Positions 52,576-62,700 of a DNA stretch of 64,000 nucleotides are shown here, in pieces. The notes under the pieces are model-generated. The model was not told the origin of the DNA and ran no database searches. It saw only the letters and a program-made list of their open reading frames with translations. The number at the start of each line of letters is the position of its first letter. The stretch's first letter is position 1. The translations under genes were made by a program, and so were the position numbers. This DNA is from Vespertiliibacter pulmonis (GTDB lineage Bacteria; Pseudomonadota; Gammaproteobacteria; Enterobacterales; Pasteurellaceae). Location of the stretch: the NCBI RefSeq assembly GCF_013377275.1, contig NZ_CP016615.1, positions 1,498,830 through 1,562,829 on the forward strand, read 5' to 3'.

Positions 52576-54540
52576 ATGCAAATATTCAAATCTCAAGTTA
52601 CCCATACTCAGCGTCGCTTTATCTTATTTCCAATTTTCTGTTTTATAGGGGTAAATTTATTAGTTTTAACCCTTTCTAGATTTGGTTTATCCCTTTGGCA
52701 AGCAGAACGTATTTCTGCTGTAAATGGTTGGTTACCTATTCTTTTACAGGGTATTCGTATTGATATTGTTTCGCTCTGTTATTTACTTGGCTTACCGGCA
52801 TTATTAACGGTATTGTTACTTCATAATAATACCTTAGGGAATATTTGGCGTGGTATTTTGCGGGTATGGCTAACGGCAACGGGCGTATTTATTATCTTTA
52901 TGGAAATGGCGACGCCTGCTTTTATAGAGACTTATGATTTCCGACCAAATCGCCTTTTTATTGAGTATTTATTGTATCCTAAAGAAGTATTTTCGATGCT
53001 GGTAAGTGGGCATTTTATCGCTGTCGTATCAAGTTTTATTGTTACAATACTAGCGGTAGTTTTCTATTGGAAATTTGCAGGTTGGGCGGTTAAAAATTTA
53101 CGTTTACCAAGTTGGAAATGGCGACCTGTAATGGCATTAGTTATTATTGTTTTCACTATTTTTGGAGCTCGTTCAAGTTTACACCATCGAGGAATAAACC
53201 CTGCAATGGTAGCCTTTTCTAGTGATCCGTTAGTTAATTCCCTTGTGCTTAATTCGGGTTATTCCGTGCTTTATGCTGTACAGCAATTGAAAGATGAGGA
53301 TAAATCTTCAGAACAATATGGCAAAATGTCTGTGGAAGAAATGTTGAATATCGTTAAACAGCAACGAGGTCGCCCTGAATCAGATTATATTTCTGCAGAG
53401 TATCCAACACTAACTAAAAACCAAGCGACTTACCAAGGCAAGCCAAAAAATATTGTCATTATTTTGCAAGAGAGCCAAGGCGCTCAATTTATTAATACGT
53501 TGGGCGGCAGACCAATTAGCCCTGAATTTGATAAATTAGCAGAACAAGGTTGGTTATTTGAAAATTTATATGCCACGGGAACTCGCTCTGTTAGGGGAAT
53601 TGAGGCGGTAAGTGCAGGGTTTACTCCAACACCTGCTCGAGCTACAGTAAAATTAACCAAAAGCCAACATGGATTTTTTACTATTGCAGATTTATTAGGG
53701 CATAAAGGCTATAAGACATCATTCATTTATGGCGGTGAAAAACATTTTGATAATATGGCAAGCTATTTCTATGGTAATGGCTTTCAAACAATTATAGATG
53801 AACAAGATTATAAAAACCCTAAATTTGTAGGGACTTGGGGCGTGAGTGATGAAGATCTTTTTGATAAAGCGAATGAAACATTTACTGAATTTGCGAAAAG
53901 TGATCAACCATTTTTCAGCTTAGTGTTTACCTCAAGTAACCACGATCCGTTTGACTATCCTGATGGTAAAATTGAATTATTTGAGCAGGATAAAAAGACT
54001 CGTAATAATGCGGCAAAATATGCTGATTATGCCTTAGGTTATTTTTTCAAGTTAGCAAAAAATTCAACTTATTGGAAAGATACGGTTTTCTTGGTGGTTG
54101 CAGACCACGACTCTCGTGTAGCAGGAGCAGAATTAGTGCCGATTAACCATTTTCATATTCCCGCTTTGATTTTGGGTGAAGGAATTGATCCAAAACGAGA
54201 TAGCCGTTTAGTCAGCCAAATTGATATGCCAACAACGCTACTTTCGTTAGCGGGTGTGAGTGGTGAGTATCCGATGATTGGGTTTGACTTAACTCAAGAA
54301 GCCAATCCAAATCGTGCGTTGATGCAATATGATCAAACTCAAGCGATGATGAAAGGTAATAATGATGTAGTAATTTTGCAACCAAATACGGAGCCACAAG
54401 GCTACTTTTATGATAAACAATCAGCTAAATTTACCCCTAAAGTGTTACCTGATGAAATAAAGAAAGAAGCATTAGCTCACGCATTATTAGGGAGTTATTT
54501 ATATAAAAATCAGTTGTATAAATTACCTAAAGAGCAGTAA
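52576..54540 (+). CDS. LTA synthase-family membrane transferase (Lpt6-like phosphoethanolamine transferase)
   Basis: 654 residues: about five N-terminal helices to residue 215, then a periplasmic sulfatase-type domain with the metal/nucleophile motifs intact (NIVIILQESQGAQF, ATGTRSVRGIEA with the nucleophilic Thr, FTSSNHDPF, VVADHDSRVAG). It closely resembles H. influenzae HI0275 (Lpt6), which adds phosphoethanolamine to an LPS heptose; a phosphoglycerol transferase is the alternative. It is 9 nt after ycbX. Confidence 0.8.
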   Translation: MQIFKSQVTHTQRRFILFPIFCFIGVNLLVLTLSRFGLSLWQAERISAVNGWLPILLQGIRIDIVSLCYLLGLPALLTVLLLHNNTLGNIWRGILRVWLTATGVFIIFMEMATPAFIETYDFRPNRLFIEYLLYPKEVFSMLVSGHFIAVVSSFIVTILAVVFYWKFAGWAVKNLRLPSWKWRPVMALVIIVFTIFGARSSLHHRGINPAMVAFSSDPLVNSLVLNSGYSVLYAVQQLKDEDKSSEQYGKMSVEEMLNIVKQQRGRPESDYISAEYPTLTKNQATYQGKPKNIVIILQESQGAQFINTLGGRPISPEFDKLAEQGWLFENLYATGTRSVRGIEAVSAGFTPTPARATVKLTKSQHGFFTIADLLGHKGYKTSFIYGGEKHFDNMASYFYGNGFQTIIDEQDYKNPKFVGTWGVSDEDLFDKANETFTEFAKSDQPFFSLVFTSSNHDPFDYPDGKIELFEQDKKTRNNAAKYADYALGYFFKLAKNSTYWKDTVFLVVADHDSRVAGAELVPINHFHIPALILGEGIDPKRDSRLVSQIDMPTTLLSLAGVSGEYPMIGFDLTQEANPNRALMQYDQTQAMMKGNNDVVILQPNTEPQGYFYDKQSAKFTPKVLPDEIKKEALAHALLGSYLYKNQLYKLPKEQ

Positions 54541-54561
54541 TTACATATTACAAACAATTAG

Positions 54562-54594
54562 AATGGGGTGGAGCTGTCCGCCTCATTTATTTTA
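54562..54594 (+). terminator. Terminator after the Lpt6-like gene
   Basis: AATGGGGTGGA and TCCGCCTCATT pair over 11 bp with two wobbles around GCTG, followed by TATTTT. Confidence 0.8.
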
Positions 54595-54630
54595 AGGAAG
54601 CAGAAAGAAAATTTAGGTTTTATAAAGGGC

Positions 54631-54739
54631 GAGGGCATTTCCAGCGATTCTCGGCACATAGAAATTTCAATCCTGGCTGCTTTCTTCCGAACCTGACCAA
54701 ATAAACTAAAACCTATTGCGAGAGACCAAAAATGCCCTC
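54631..54739 (-). ncRNA. ffs: Signal recognition particle 4.5S RNA
   Basis: About 109 nt on the minus strand. GAGGGCATTTTTGG at the 5' end pairs with the 3' end CTGGAAATGCCCTC, closing a long hairpin. The conserved apical region reads GGTCAGGTTCGGAAGAAAGC followed by AGCC, which contains the GGAA tetraloop and the symmetric and asymmetric loops that bind Ffh. It forms the SRP that targets membrane proteins. A promoter at 54770-54798 would give a 5' leader of about 20-25 nt, matching the RNase P processing known for E. coli 4.5S. Confidence 0.95.
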
Positions 54740-54769
54740 ATAGCTTTACACATTTGTGTAATGCGGCTG

Positions 54770-54798
54770 ATTATAGAGCGTTCATTGTAACAATACAA
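54770..54798 (-). promoter_or_regulatory. ffs promoter
   Basis: Minus strand: TTGTAT (54798-54793), 17 bp, TATAAT (54775-54770), a near-consensus sigma-70 promoter. Confidence 0.75.
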
Positions 54799-54843
54799 GT
54801 GGAAAACAATATAAACAGTCGAGTTGCTGAATAAAGTGGCAAA

Positions 54844-54893
54844 ATTTAGGGTAAACTTACATGAGAGAAAATGACTAGCACATTTAGGGTAAA
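54844..54893 (+). repeat. Duplicated 12-bp element before tesB
   Basis: ATTTAGGGTAAA occurs at 54844-54855 and 54882-54893. Each copy carries an AGGG Shine-Dalgarno-like segment followed by an ATG: the first opens a five-codon frame (MREND), the second is the tesB start. Confidence 0.7.
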
Positions 54894-54900
54894 TTGACTT

Positions 54901-55773
54901 ATGACAGTGATTACAAGTTTAATTGATTTATTAGCCTTAGAACCATTAGGAAACGGTATATTTCGTGGAAGAAATGAGGATCTAGGTCTTCCACAGGTTT
55001 TTGGCGGACAAATTATTGCACAAGCACTTTCAGCAGCAATGCAAATGACAGATACAGAGCGGTATTTGCATTCTTGCCATACTTATTTTCTACGAGCCGG
55101 TGATATTGCATTTCCAATTATCTATGAAACGGAAATCTTGCGTGAAGGGAAAAATTTTACCGCTATCAATATTAATGCTAAGCAGAATAATGAGCTAATT
55201 TGCCGAGTAATGGCCTCTTTCCAAGTACCAGAAAGAGGATTTGAGCATCAAATTACAATGCCAAAAACAGATAAACCAGATGCGTTTTATTCCGAAAATA
55301 CGTTAATACAGTCTTTTGCAACAATACTGCCTTCACCATTGAGAGAGAAATTTCAGAAAGAACGAGCATTTGATGTGAGGATTAAATATCCTAATGATCC
55401 ATTTAACGGGAAAAAATTACCTATGGAGCAATTTTTATGGGCAAAACTAAATGGGGCTGGTCAATTAGATCAGTTAAATCAGCGACTACAGCAATGCTTG
55501 ATTGCTTACTTTAGTGATTTTCACTGCATTATAACGATGTTACAACCACACGAACGAGGCTTTATGCAACAGGGACTACGGGTTGCTACCTTAGATCATA
55601 GTATTTGGTTTCATCGTAATATTGATTTCACACAATGGTTGCTTTTTGCCTTACAGACTCCGAATGCGAGTAATGGAAGAGGACTAACTCGGGGTGAGGT
55701 ATTTGATCAACAAGGAAATTTATTAATGAGCTATCAGCAAGAGGGGCTTATTAGAGATAGTTCAATAAACTAA
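54901..55773 (+). CDS. tesB: TesB, acyl-CoA thioesterase II
   Basis: 290 residues with a double hot-dog fold, as in E. coli TesB. Typical pieces: RNEDLGLPQVFGGQIIAQAL near the N-terminus, HTYFLRAGD, the Asp of LDHSIWFHR, and the final GEVFDQQGNLLMSYQQEGLIR with the catalytic Gln. It hydrolyses medium- and long-chain acyl-CoAs. It is monocistronic, divergent from ffs and preceded by the duplicated element. Confidence 0.94.
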   Translation: MTVITSLIDLLALEPLGNGIFRGRNEDLGLPQVFGGQIIAQALSAAMQMTDTERYLHSCHTYFLRAGDIAFPIIYETEILREGKNFTAININAKQNNELICRVMASFQVPERGFEHQITMPKTDKPDAFYSENTLIQSFATILPSPLREKFQKERAFDVRIKYPNDPFNGKKLPMEQFLWAKLNGAGQLDQLNQRLQQCLIAYFSDFHCIITMLQPHERGFMQQGLRVATLDHSIWFHRNIDFTQWLLFALQTPNASNGRGLTRGEVFDQQGNLLMSYQQEGLIRDSSIN

Positions 55774-55910
55774 TGTGTGAGATAGAAAATGAATTCAGTA
55801 AACATTATACTGAAAGCTGTGATTAAGCATAGTCATTTAGTGGATAACAGATTAAAATATCCACCTATTTAAAACTTTAGTGATCTGTGGGCGCGTGTAA
55901 GGGACATTTT

Positions 55911-57113
55911 GTGAAAGCTATTTCATCTCTCTATTTTCGATTAGCGGTATCTATTTTATCAGGTAGTTTATTACTATGGTCGTCTGGCTTACAGGCGAGT
56001 AATCTCTCGCAGATTCAGCAAAGTATTAGCCAACAGCAGGCAAAAATTAATGAGCAGAAAAAAAAGAGAGATTCCCTTCAATCAACTTTAAAAAATCAAG
56101 AGTTACAAATAGGCAAACTCAATACGGAATTAAAAAAGAATGAATTGAGTTTGAGTGAACTACGCCAAATGATTAAAAAAACAGAGCAAGAAATCAAGCG
56201 GTTAGAACAGCAAGAAAAAGTGCAAAAGGAAAAATTAAAAGAGCAGTTAGATTCGGCTTATCGTTCAGGCATTCATCCTTCGGTGATTGAACGGTTAATG
56301 TCAGATTCAGCTAAAAATGCAGATAGAATGGGGGCATATTATGATCATATCAACCAAATTCGGATTGATGCGATTCAAGAATTACGCCGTACGCAAGAAG
56401 ATCTAAAATTACGCAGAGATGAATTGACTGCACAGCAGACTAAACAGCAATCACAAATTTCTGCACAAAAAAAACAAGAACGTGAATTAAAGAAAGTAAA
56501 AAATGAGCGAGAAAGTACAATTCGTTCATTAGATCAAACACTGAAGGCAGATCAAATTCGTTTAGAAGCGTTGAAAAATAATGAGTCAGCGTTGAGACGC
56601 CAAGTAGCACAAGCTGTAAAAGAAGCAAAACAGCAAGAAGATCGTGAAATTGCACAACTAGAGCAAAAGAAAAATAGTGAAGAAAAGCGCCAAGCGACAG
56701 AACAAGAAAAACAGCAGGTTCGAGCAGGATCTGGTTTATCAGGCAAATATGCAATGCCAGTGAAAGGTCGAATTTTAAACCGTTTTGGTTCAACTCAAAT
56801 GGGAGAATTAAAATGGGACGCTATTGTCATCGAAGCAGCATCAGGAACTCCTGTAAAAGCGATAGCAGGAGGAAAAGTGGCGTTAGCAGGCTGGTTACAA
56901 GGTTATGGACAATTAGTGGTGATTGATCACGGTAAAGGAGATTTATCGCTATATGGCTATAATCAATCTATGGCGGTGAAAAAGGGAAGCCGTGTACAAG
57001 CAGGGCAAACCATTGCTTATGTTGGGAATACGGGAGGGCAAAATCGTTCAGCACTCTATTTTGCTATTCGCCGTAAAGGCGTAACAGTAAACCCATTAAA
57101 TTGGGTACGTTAA
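55911..57113 (+). CDS. envC: EnvC, activator of the septal amidases
   Basis: 400 residues from the GTG at 55911, with AAGGGA 6 nt upstream; a GTG at 55887 is less likely. A signal peptide to about residue 30 (WSSGLQAS), long coiled coils (about 31-270; QQQAKINEQKKKRDSLQSTL and many heptads) that bind FtsEX, then a LytM domain (about 280-400). The catalytic HxH histidine of active LytM enzymes is missing (LSLYGYNQ), as expected for EnvC, which activates AmiA/AmiB rather than cutting. It ends 1 nt before yibQ. Confidence 0.95.
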   Translation: MKAISSLYFRLAVSILSGSLLLWSSGLQASNLSQIQQSISQQQAKINEQKKKRDSLQSTLKNQELQIGKLNTELKKNELSLSELRQMIKKTEQEIKRLEQQEKVQKEKLKEQLDSAYRSGIHPSVIERLMSDSAKNADRMGAYYDHINQIRIDAIQELRRTQEDLKLRRDELTAQQTKQQSQISAQKKQERELKKVKNERESTIRSLDQTLKADQIRLEALKNNESALRRQVAQAVKEAKQQEDREIAQLEQKKNSEEKRQATEQEKQQVRAGSGLSGKYAMPVKGRILNRFGSTQMGELKWDAIVIEAASGTPVKAIAGGKVALAGWLQGYGQLVVIDHGKGDLSLYGYNQSMAVKKGSRVQAGQTIAYVGNTGGQNRSALYFAIRRKGVTVNPLNWVR

Positions 57114-57114
57114 A

Positions 57115-57972
57115 ATGAAAAAAAGCAATAAAAACAGCATATTCAAGCGGTTATTTCCTCTTATTTTTTTGCAAATAATTTATGTAATCTCACCGCTTGC
57201 ACAGGCTGGTAAATTGGCGATTGTGATTGATGATATTGGTTATCGCAATGAAGATAATGCTATCTATGCTATGCCAAAAGCGGTTAGCGTAGCAATTATT
57301 CCTTCTGCGCCTTATGCTACTGCACGAGCAAAAAAGGCCTTTGAGCAAAAAAGAGATATTTTAATCCATTTACCTATGCAGCCAAAAAATCAGTTACAGT
57401 CCATTGAGTCTGGAGCATTGATGGTTGGTATGGACGAAGGAAAAGTGGCTCGCTTGATTAAATCTGCTCGTAATCAAGTGCCTTATGCAATTGGTTTAAA
57501 TAATCATATGGGAAGTCGAGCAACGGTAGATCGTCCGTTAATGCAACATTTAATGAAAGCATTATCACAAAATCAGCTCTTTTTTCTAGATAGTAAAACC
57601 ATCGGTAGTAGTGTTGCTGCAAAAGTTGCAACAGAGTTTGGGGTGAAAGCCTTAGAGAGAAATATTTTTCTTGATGACAGTGATTTACTTCCTGATGTGC
57701 AGAAACAGTTTAATTTAGCGATCAATTACGCTCGAAAGCACGGTACAGCAATTATGATTGGTCATCCTCGTAAACATAGTATTGCGGTATTAGAAAAGGG
57801 AATTGCTAATTTACCGAATGATATTGAGCTGGTAAGTATAGGGCAGTTATGGCGTGGGGAAAGTGTTAACTCAGTTAAGCCGTTTATTCTACTATTTGAT
57901 ATTGAACCCGCTTTAACGTCTGTTCAGCCTTATGATAGTTCGCCGTTATTACGAGGCGTGCCAAAAGAGTAG
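57115..57972 (+). CDS. yibQ: YibQ, divergent polysaccharide deacetylase-family protein
   Basis: 285 residues with a signal peptide (residues about 1-31, cleaved near PLAQA-GKLA). The NodB-like core starts LAIVIDDIGYRNED and includes LIHLPMQPKN, LNNHMGSRAT and FFLDSKTIGSSV; ligands resemble deacetylases but the substrate is unknown. It is in a tight operon with envC (1-nt gap). A convergent uptake-sequence dyad (57143-57200) encodes most of its signal peptide. Confidence 0.92.
   Translation: MKKSNKNSIFKRLFPLIFLQIIYVISPLAQAGKLAIVIDDIGYRNEDNAIYAMPKAVSVAIIPSAPYATARAKKAFEQKRDILIHLPMQPKNQLQSIESGALMVGMDEGKVARLIKSARNQVPYAIGLNNHMGSRATVDRPLMQHLMKALSQNQLFFLDSKTIGSSVAAKVATEFGVKALERNIFLDDSDLLPDVQKQFNLAINYARKHGTAIMIGHPRKHSIAVLEKGIANLPNDIELVSIGQLWRGESVNSVKPFILLFDIEPALTSVQPYDSSPLLRGVPKE
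57143..57200. repeat. Convergent uptake-sequence dyad inside the yibQ signal peptide
   Basis: TCAAGCGGT (plus) and GCAAGCGGT (minus) face each other and share the central TTTTGCAAA. The dyad codes for about residues 10-28, the hydrophobic core of the signal peptide. Confidence 0.75.
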
Positions 57973-57997
57973 TAAAAATAAATATAGAGAAATAATA

Positions 57998-59734
57998 ATG
58001 AAAACAAAATTGGCTTATTTAGCATTATGTGTAGCAACAGTGGCGAGTGCAGAGCAGACGGTATTGTTGAAAATTAGTGGGATTGAGGATAAAGATCTTT
58101 ATACAAATGTGCGAATCTACCTTTCACAAGTAAGTAATGAAGAGGCTGATGGCTCTGAACGGTACCAATATCGTGTGCAAGAAACCGTTGATAAAGCATT
58201 ACGTGCCAAAGGGTATTTTAATTCACAGTATCAATTTAGTTTAACACCACGAGAACGGCCCAAAAAAGATTTGTTAAATTTAAAAGTTACGTTAGATAAC
58301 CCTGTTAAAGTCGATGAAAGAGATATAAAAATTCAGAGTAATGGCGTGGAAAATAGTGATTTTGATGGCATTATTAAAAAATCTGTGCCAGCTAAAGGGA
58401 CTGTTCTTAACCAAGGTGTGTATGATTCATTTAAAAGTGATGTGGAAAAATTTGCTCAAGCAAAAGGTTATTTTGATGGAGAATGGACATTACATCGTTT
58501 AGAAATTTATCCTAAAACTTACCAAGCGGATTGGCGGTTACATTATGATGCAGGTGAACGCTATCGGTATGGTGATATTACCTTTCAAAATAGCCAAATT
58601 CGAGAAGATTATTTAACCAATATTTTGCGAATTCAGTCTGAAGATTATTACGATCTGACTGATTTATCTAAATTATCAAGTGATTTTTCATCAAGTAATT
58701 GGTTTGCCTCGGTGCTTGTTGAGCCAGAAATAAAAGAGACAGAGAAAAAAGTTGATCTAAATGTGTTGCTTCAACCTAAGAAAAAAAATAATGTAGAAGT
58801 AGGTATCGGATTTGCAACCAGTATTGGCCCTCGTTTCCAGCTAAATTGGAAAAAACCGTGGTTAAATAGCCGTGGGCATAGTATTGAGAGTAATTTATAT
58901 TTATCTAAACCTGAGCAGCGTTTTGAATTTGGTTATAAAATTCCAGTAAAAGCCCACCCGATCAACTATTTTTATGAAATGTCGGGCGGTGTTGAACGAG
59001 AAGATCAAAATGATACGCAATTTACAGGGGCGCATCTAGCATTTCAACGCTTTTGGAATCATGAAACGGGCTGGGCATTTTCATTAGGAATGAAAGCACG
59101 ATACGATTCTTTCCAACAAGCAAGTAAACCACGTTCTAAAACGTTATTGCTTTATCCAACAGCATCAGTTAATCGTACACGCAGTGATGGTAACCGTTTT
59201 CCGCTTTGGGGAGATGCTCAAAAACTGACATTGAATTGGGGCAGCAAAATGTGGGGCTCCGACGTTAATTTTTATAGTGTTAAAGCATCAAGTGCGTGGG
59301 TGAGAACATTTTTTGATAACCATCGCTTTTATTTGCGTGGAGAAGTGGGGTATTTGAATACTCAAGAATTTGACCGAATTACCCCAGCTTTGCGTTATTT
59401 CGCTGGTGGTGATATGAGTGTGCGTGGCTTTGGTTATAAAGATATTTCCCCTCGTGATAAGCAAGGGAAATTAACGGGTGCATCACATTTAGCCACGGCA
59501 ACAGCAGAATACCAATATCAAATTTACCCAACGTGGTGGGCGGCAACATTTTATGATACAGGTTTAGCCTCAACCCATTATAAAGCTAAAGAGTTACATT
59601 CAGGTGTGGGAGTTGGTGTACGTTGGGTCTCTCCGATCGGAGCAATTAAGTTTGATCTCGCAACCCCAGTTCGTTCGCCAGATAACAGCAAAAAAAGTGT
59701 CCAATTTTATATTGGGTTAGGAACAGAGCTGTAA
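57998..59734 (+). CDS. tamA: TamA, outer-membrane translocation and assembly module
   Basis: 578 residues from the ATG at 57998 (signal peptide cut near ASA-EQTV); E. coli TamA has 577. Three POTRA domains (about 20-260) precede a BamA-like 16-strand barrel (Omp85 family). The conserved loop-6 motif is seen as MSVRGFGYKD, and the C-terminal strand ends in FYIGLGTEL. With TamB it helps insert some outer membrane proteins and takes part in lipid transport. AGAGA precedes the ATG weakly. It overlaps no gene; 25 nt after yibQ. Confidence 0.95.
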   Translation: MKTKLAYLALCVATVASAEQTVLLKISGIEDKDLYTNVRIYLSQVSNEEADGSERYQYRVQETVDKALRAKGYFNSQYQFSLTPRERPKKDLLNLKVTLDNPVKVDERDIKIQSNGVENSDFDGIIKKSVPAKGTVLNQGVYDSFKSDVEKFAQAKGYFDGEWTLHRLEIYPKTYQADWRLHYDAGERYRYGDITFQNSQIREDYLTNILRIQSEDYYDLTDLSKLSSDFSSSNWFASVLVEPEIKETEKKVDLNVLLQPKKKNNVEVGIGFATSIGPRFQLNWKKPWLNSRGHSIESNLYLSKPEQRFEFGYKIPVKAHPINYFYEMSGGVEREDQNDTQFTGAHLAFQRFWNHETGWAFSLGMKARYDSFQQASKPRSKTLLLYPTASVNRTRSDGNRFPLWGDAQKLTLNWGSKMWGSDVNFYSVKASSAWVRTFFDNHRFYLRGEVGYLNTQEFDRITPALRYFAGGDMSVRGFGYKDISPRDKQGKLTGASHLATATAEYQYQIYPTWWAATFYDTGLASTHYKAKELHSGVGVGVRWVSPIGAIKFDLATPVRSPDNSKKSVQFYIGLGTEL

Positions 59735-59791
59735 TATTGGCGTATGCTATTTATTTTGCCTGTAATTTAATCAAATAGAGTAGATAATAAA

Positions 59792-62700
59792 ATGACGGAA
59801 TCACAAACAGAACAATCAAATCAGCCAACAAAAAAGAGAAGTAAATGGCGATATTTTTGGTGGTTTTTATGCCTATTATTCGGTTTACTCATCGCTATTA
59901 TTGCTTTTTTGGCGACAGGGAATGGCCAGCGTCTGGCTTTGCAATGGCTGGCAAAATCAATGGATAGCTTAAGTATTAGTCAAATAGATGGCAGTTTACA
60001 AGATGGACTACGCTTGTCTGATACCCATTTTAATATGGAGGGCGTTGATGTTGCAGTTAAACAAGCGGATCTCCATATTGGGTTTGATTGTTTATTAGAT
60101 AAAACGCTTTGTTTAAATAATATAGCACTTAAAGATGCCACAATTTCAGTTGATACGACAAAATTTCCTCCTTCTGAGCCCAAATCAGATTCGTCAGATG
60201 ACGTTCAGCTGCCATTACCAGTTTCTTTGAAAAATCTTGCCTTAGATAATATTAATGTAAATGTAGATGGCGTGGCAGTTAAACTTGATCATTTTCAATC
60301 GGGTTTGGTAGGGGAGAAAAATAATATTCAGCTATTGCCAACAACATTAGATGGTTTACAAGTGATTTTACCGCTTTCACAAGCGGATAGTTCTGAGCAA
60401 AAAATTGCAAAACAGCCAGAGAATAGTGAATCTAAGCCAGCTATTGATTGGGAAGCACTAAAACAACAGTTATCTGAACCGTTATTGACAAAACTTGATC
60501 CGATTAAATTACCCGTCAATTTAAATATTGATGATTTTAATGCAAAAAATATTCAGATTGCACAGCAGATCAGAGAGAGTGAGAAATCTGATCAAGATGA
60601 GGCGGTATCAACACAATCACTTGTTAATATTTCATCTGTCAATTTAGCGTTGAAGTCTGATGAGAAGTCGCTTGCATTAAGTAATCTTGATATTCAGACT
60701 GATAAAGGCAATATTTCAGGGAAAGGATCGTTAAATTTAATTGATAACTATCCGCTTAATTGGCAATTAAAAGCCGATACGCCTGAATTAAAAGAACTCA
60801 AATTACCAGCTAACCAAGTGGATTTGACGATTTCAGGTGAGCTATTTGGTAAAACAGTATTGAATGTAAATACTCGTGGAGCGGTGAATGCTCAGATTGA
60901 AGGCTCAGTACAACTTTCAGCACCGAAAACACCACTTGATTTGACGATCAAAAGTGATCAAATTAAGTATCCATTTATTGCTGAAAAAGGGCAAGATCCC
61001 CTTGTTTTAAAAGATGTTGATCTTAAATTATCGGGTGATCTTCTTAATTATCAATTAGATAGCCATTTAGCTATAAGTGGAATGGGTATGCCGAATGGGG
61101 ATCTTCAGCTCAACGGTAAAGGAGGACTAACCCAATTTGAATTAGAGAAATTATCCCTTAATATTTTGCAAGGGCAGGCAAATCTCGTGGGGAAAGTAGA
61201 TTGGTCTAATGGTATTGAATGGACATCTAACGCTCATTTAGCAGGGATTAATACTCGTTCATTATTGCCTGAATGGGCAGCAATGTTATCAGGAGATATG
61301 AAAACAACAGGCTATGCGGGAAGAGGTAAACAAGGCGATGAATGGGGCGTTGCCGTATCAGAAATAGATCTCTCAGGGGTTTTATTAAATAAGCCATTAC
61401 AATTGAAGGGTGAATTGACTGCTGACTCTAATACTCTATTAAGTGTACCGAATGCGAATTTAATTTACGGCGAAAATAAAATTGGGTTGAAGGGGGTATT
61501 AGGTGATAAATCTGATTTTCTCTTGGATATTAAAGCGCCTAATTTACAAGGTCTTGTGCCAAATCTCAAAGCAAGTGTAAATGGTTTGGTGCATTTACAA
61601 GGAAAAATTACTGAACCTTTTTTAGATTTAGATTTAGTAGCGAACAATGTAAGTTATGAGCAGACTTCGTTAAAACAGCTGACAGCTAAAGGGAAGATTA
61701 CTACTGAAAAAACTATTCAAGGAAATATTGATCTTGCTCTAAGCCAACTTAGCCACGGTGATATTAAACTAGCGATGGCAAATTTACAGCTTTCGGGGAG
61801 TGAAACTAATCATAGTTTGAAATTGGTTTCAAAAGGTGATCCAATAGGAGCAAATTTACAAATTTCGGGTAAATTTGACCGCTTGCAACAGATTTGGCAG
61901 GGACAGTTGAGCAATGTGCTAATTCAATCACCTCAACCGCTGATTGGGGAGTGGAAAAACGATAAACCTATTCAAATTAGTTACCGTAATAAGCAAGTAC
62001 AAGCCAATATCTCGTCTCATTGTTGGCATAATCCTAAATTAAATCTTTGTTTTCCTACAACATTTAATGCTGGATTAGAAGGTAAAGTACCGTTTGAAAT
62101 TAAGTCTTTTGATTTGATTACATTACAAGAGCTTTTAGATAAAGAGAGTCAAATTTCAGGTATTGTTTCTGCGAAAGGTGATATTGCTTGGTTTGAAAAT
62201 AAAAGCCCAATATTGAATCTTGATTTAGCCTCAAATGGGGTTAAATTTATACAGAAAAATGGGGGGCGTAATTTCCCAATCAGCCTTAGCCCGCTGACGC
62301 TAAAAGCAAATTTAGTAGATAATAATCTAAAATTAAAAACAGATATTAGAGTAGAAAATAATGGACGAGTTGTAAGTGATCTAATGATGAAAGACATTAT
62401 GAATACTCGGGCGTTATCAGGAAGTCTTAATATTGAGCAGATCAATTTATCGTTAATTAAACCGTTATTAACAAATGGTGAAAGTGTTGATGGAAATTTA
62501 AATGCTCGATTGACATTAGGAGGCAATGCACTTTCTCCACTTTTATTTGGTAATTTGCAGTTAAGTGGGTTAAAAGCACATTCTAATGCAATGCCCTTTG
62601 ATGTAACGGGGGGTAATTTGACGGCGAATTTTAATGGGGTAAGCTCTACGCTAAAAGGTAACATTCAGACAAAAGAAAGCAATTTAGTGCTGGAGGGAGA

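Noticed and set aside
56440-56793. 117-codon minus-strand frame inside envC
   Set aside because: The leucine-rich frame is the reverse complement of the coiled-coil coding region.
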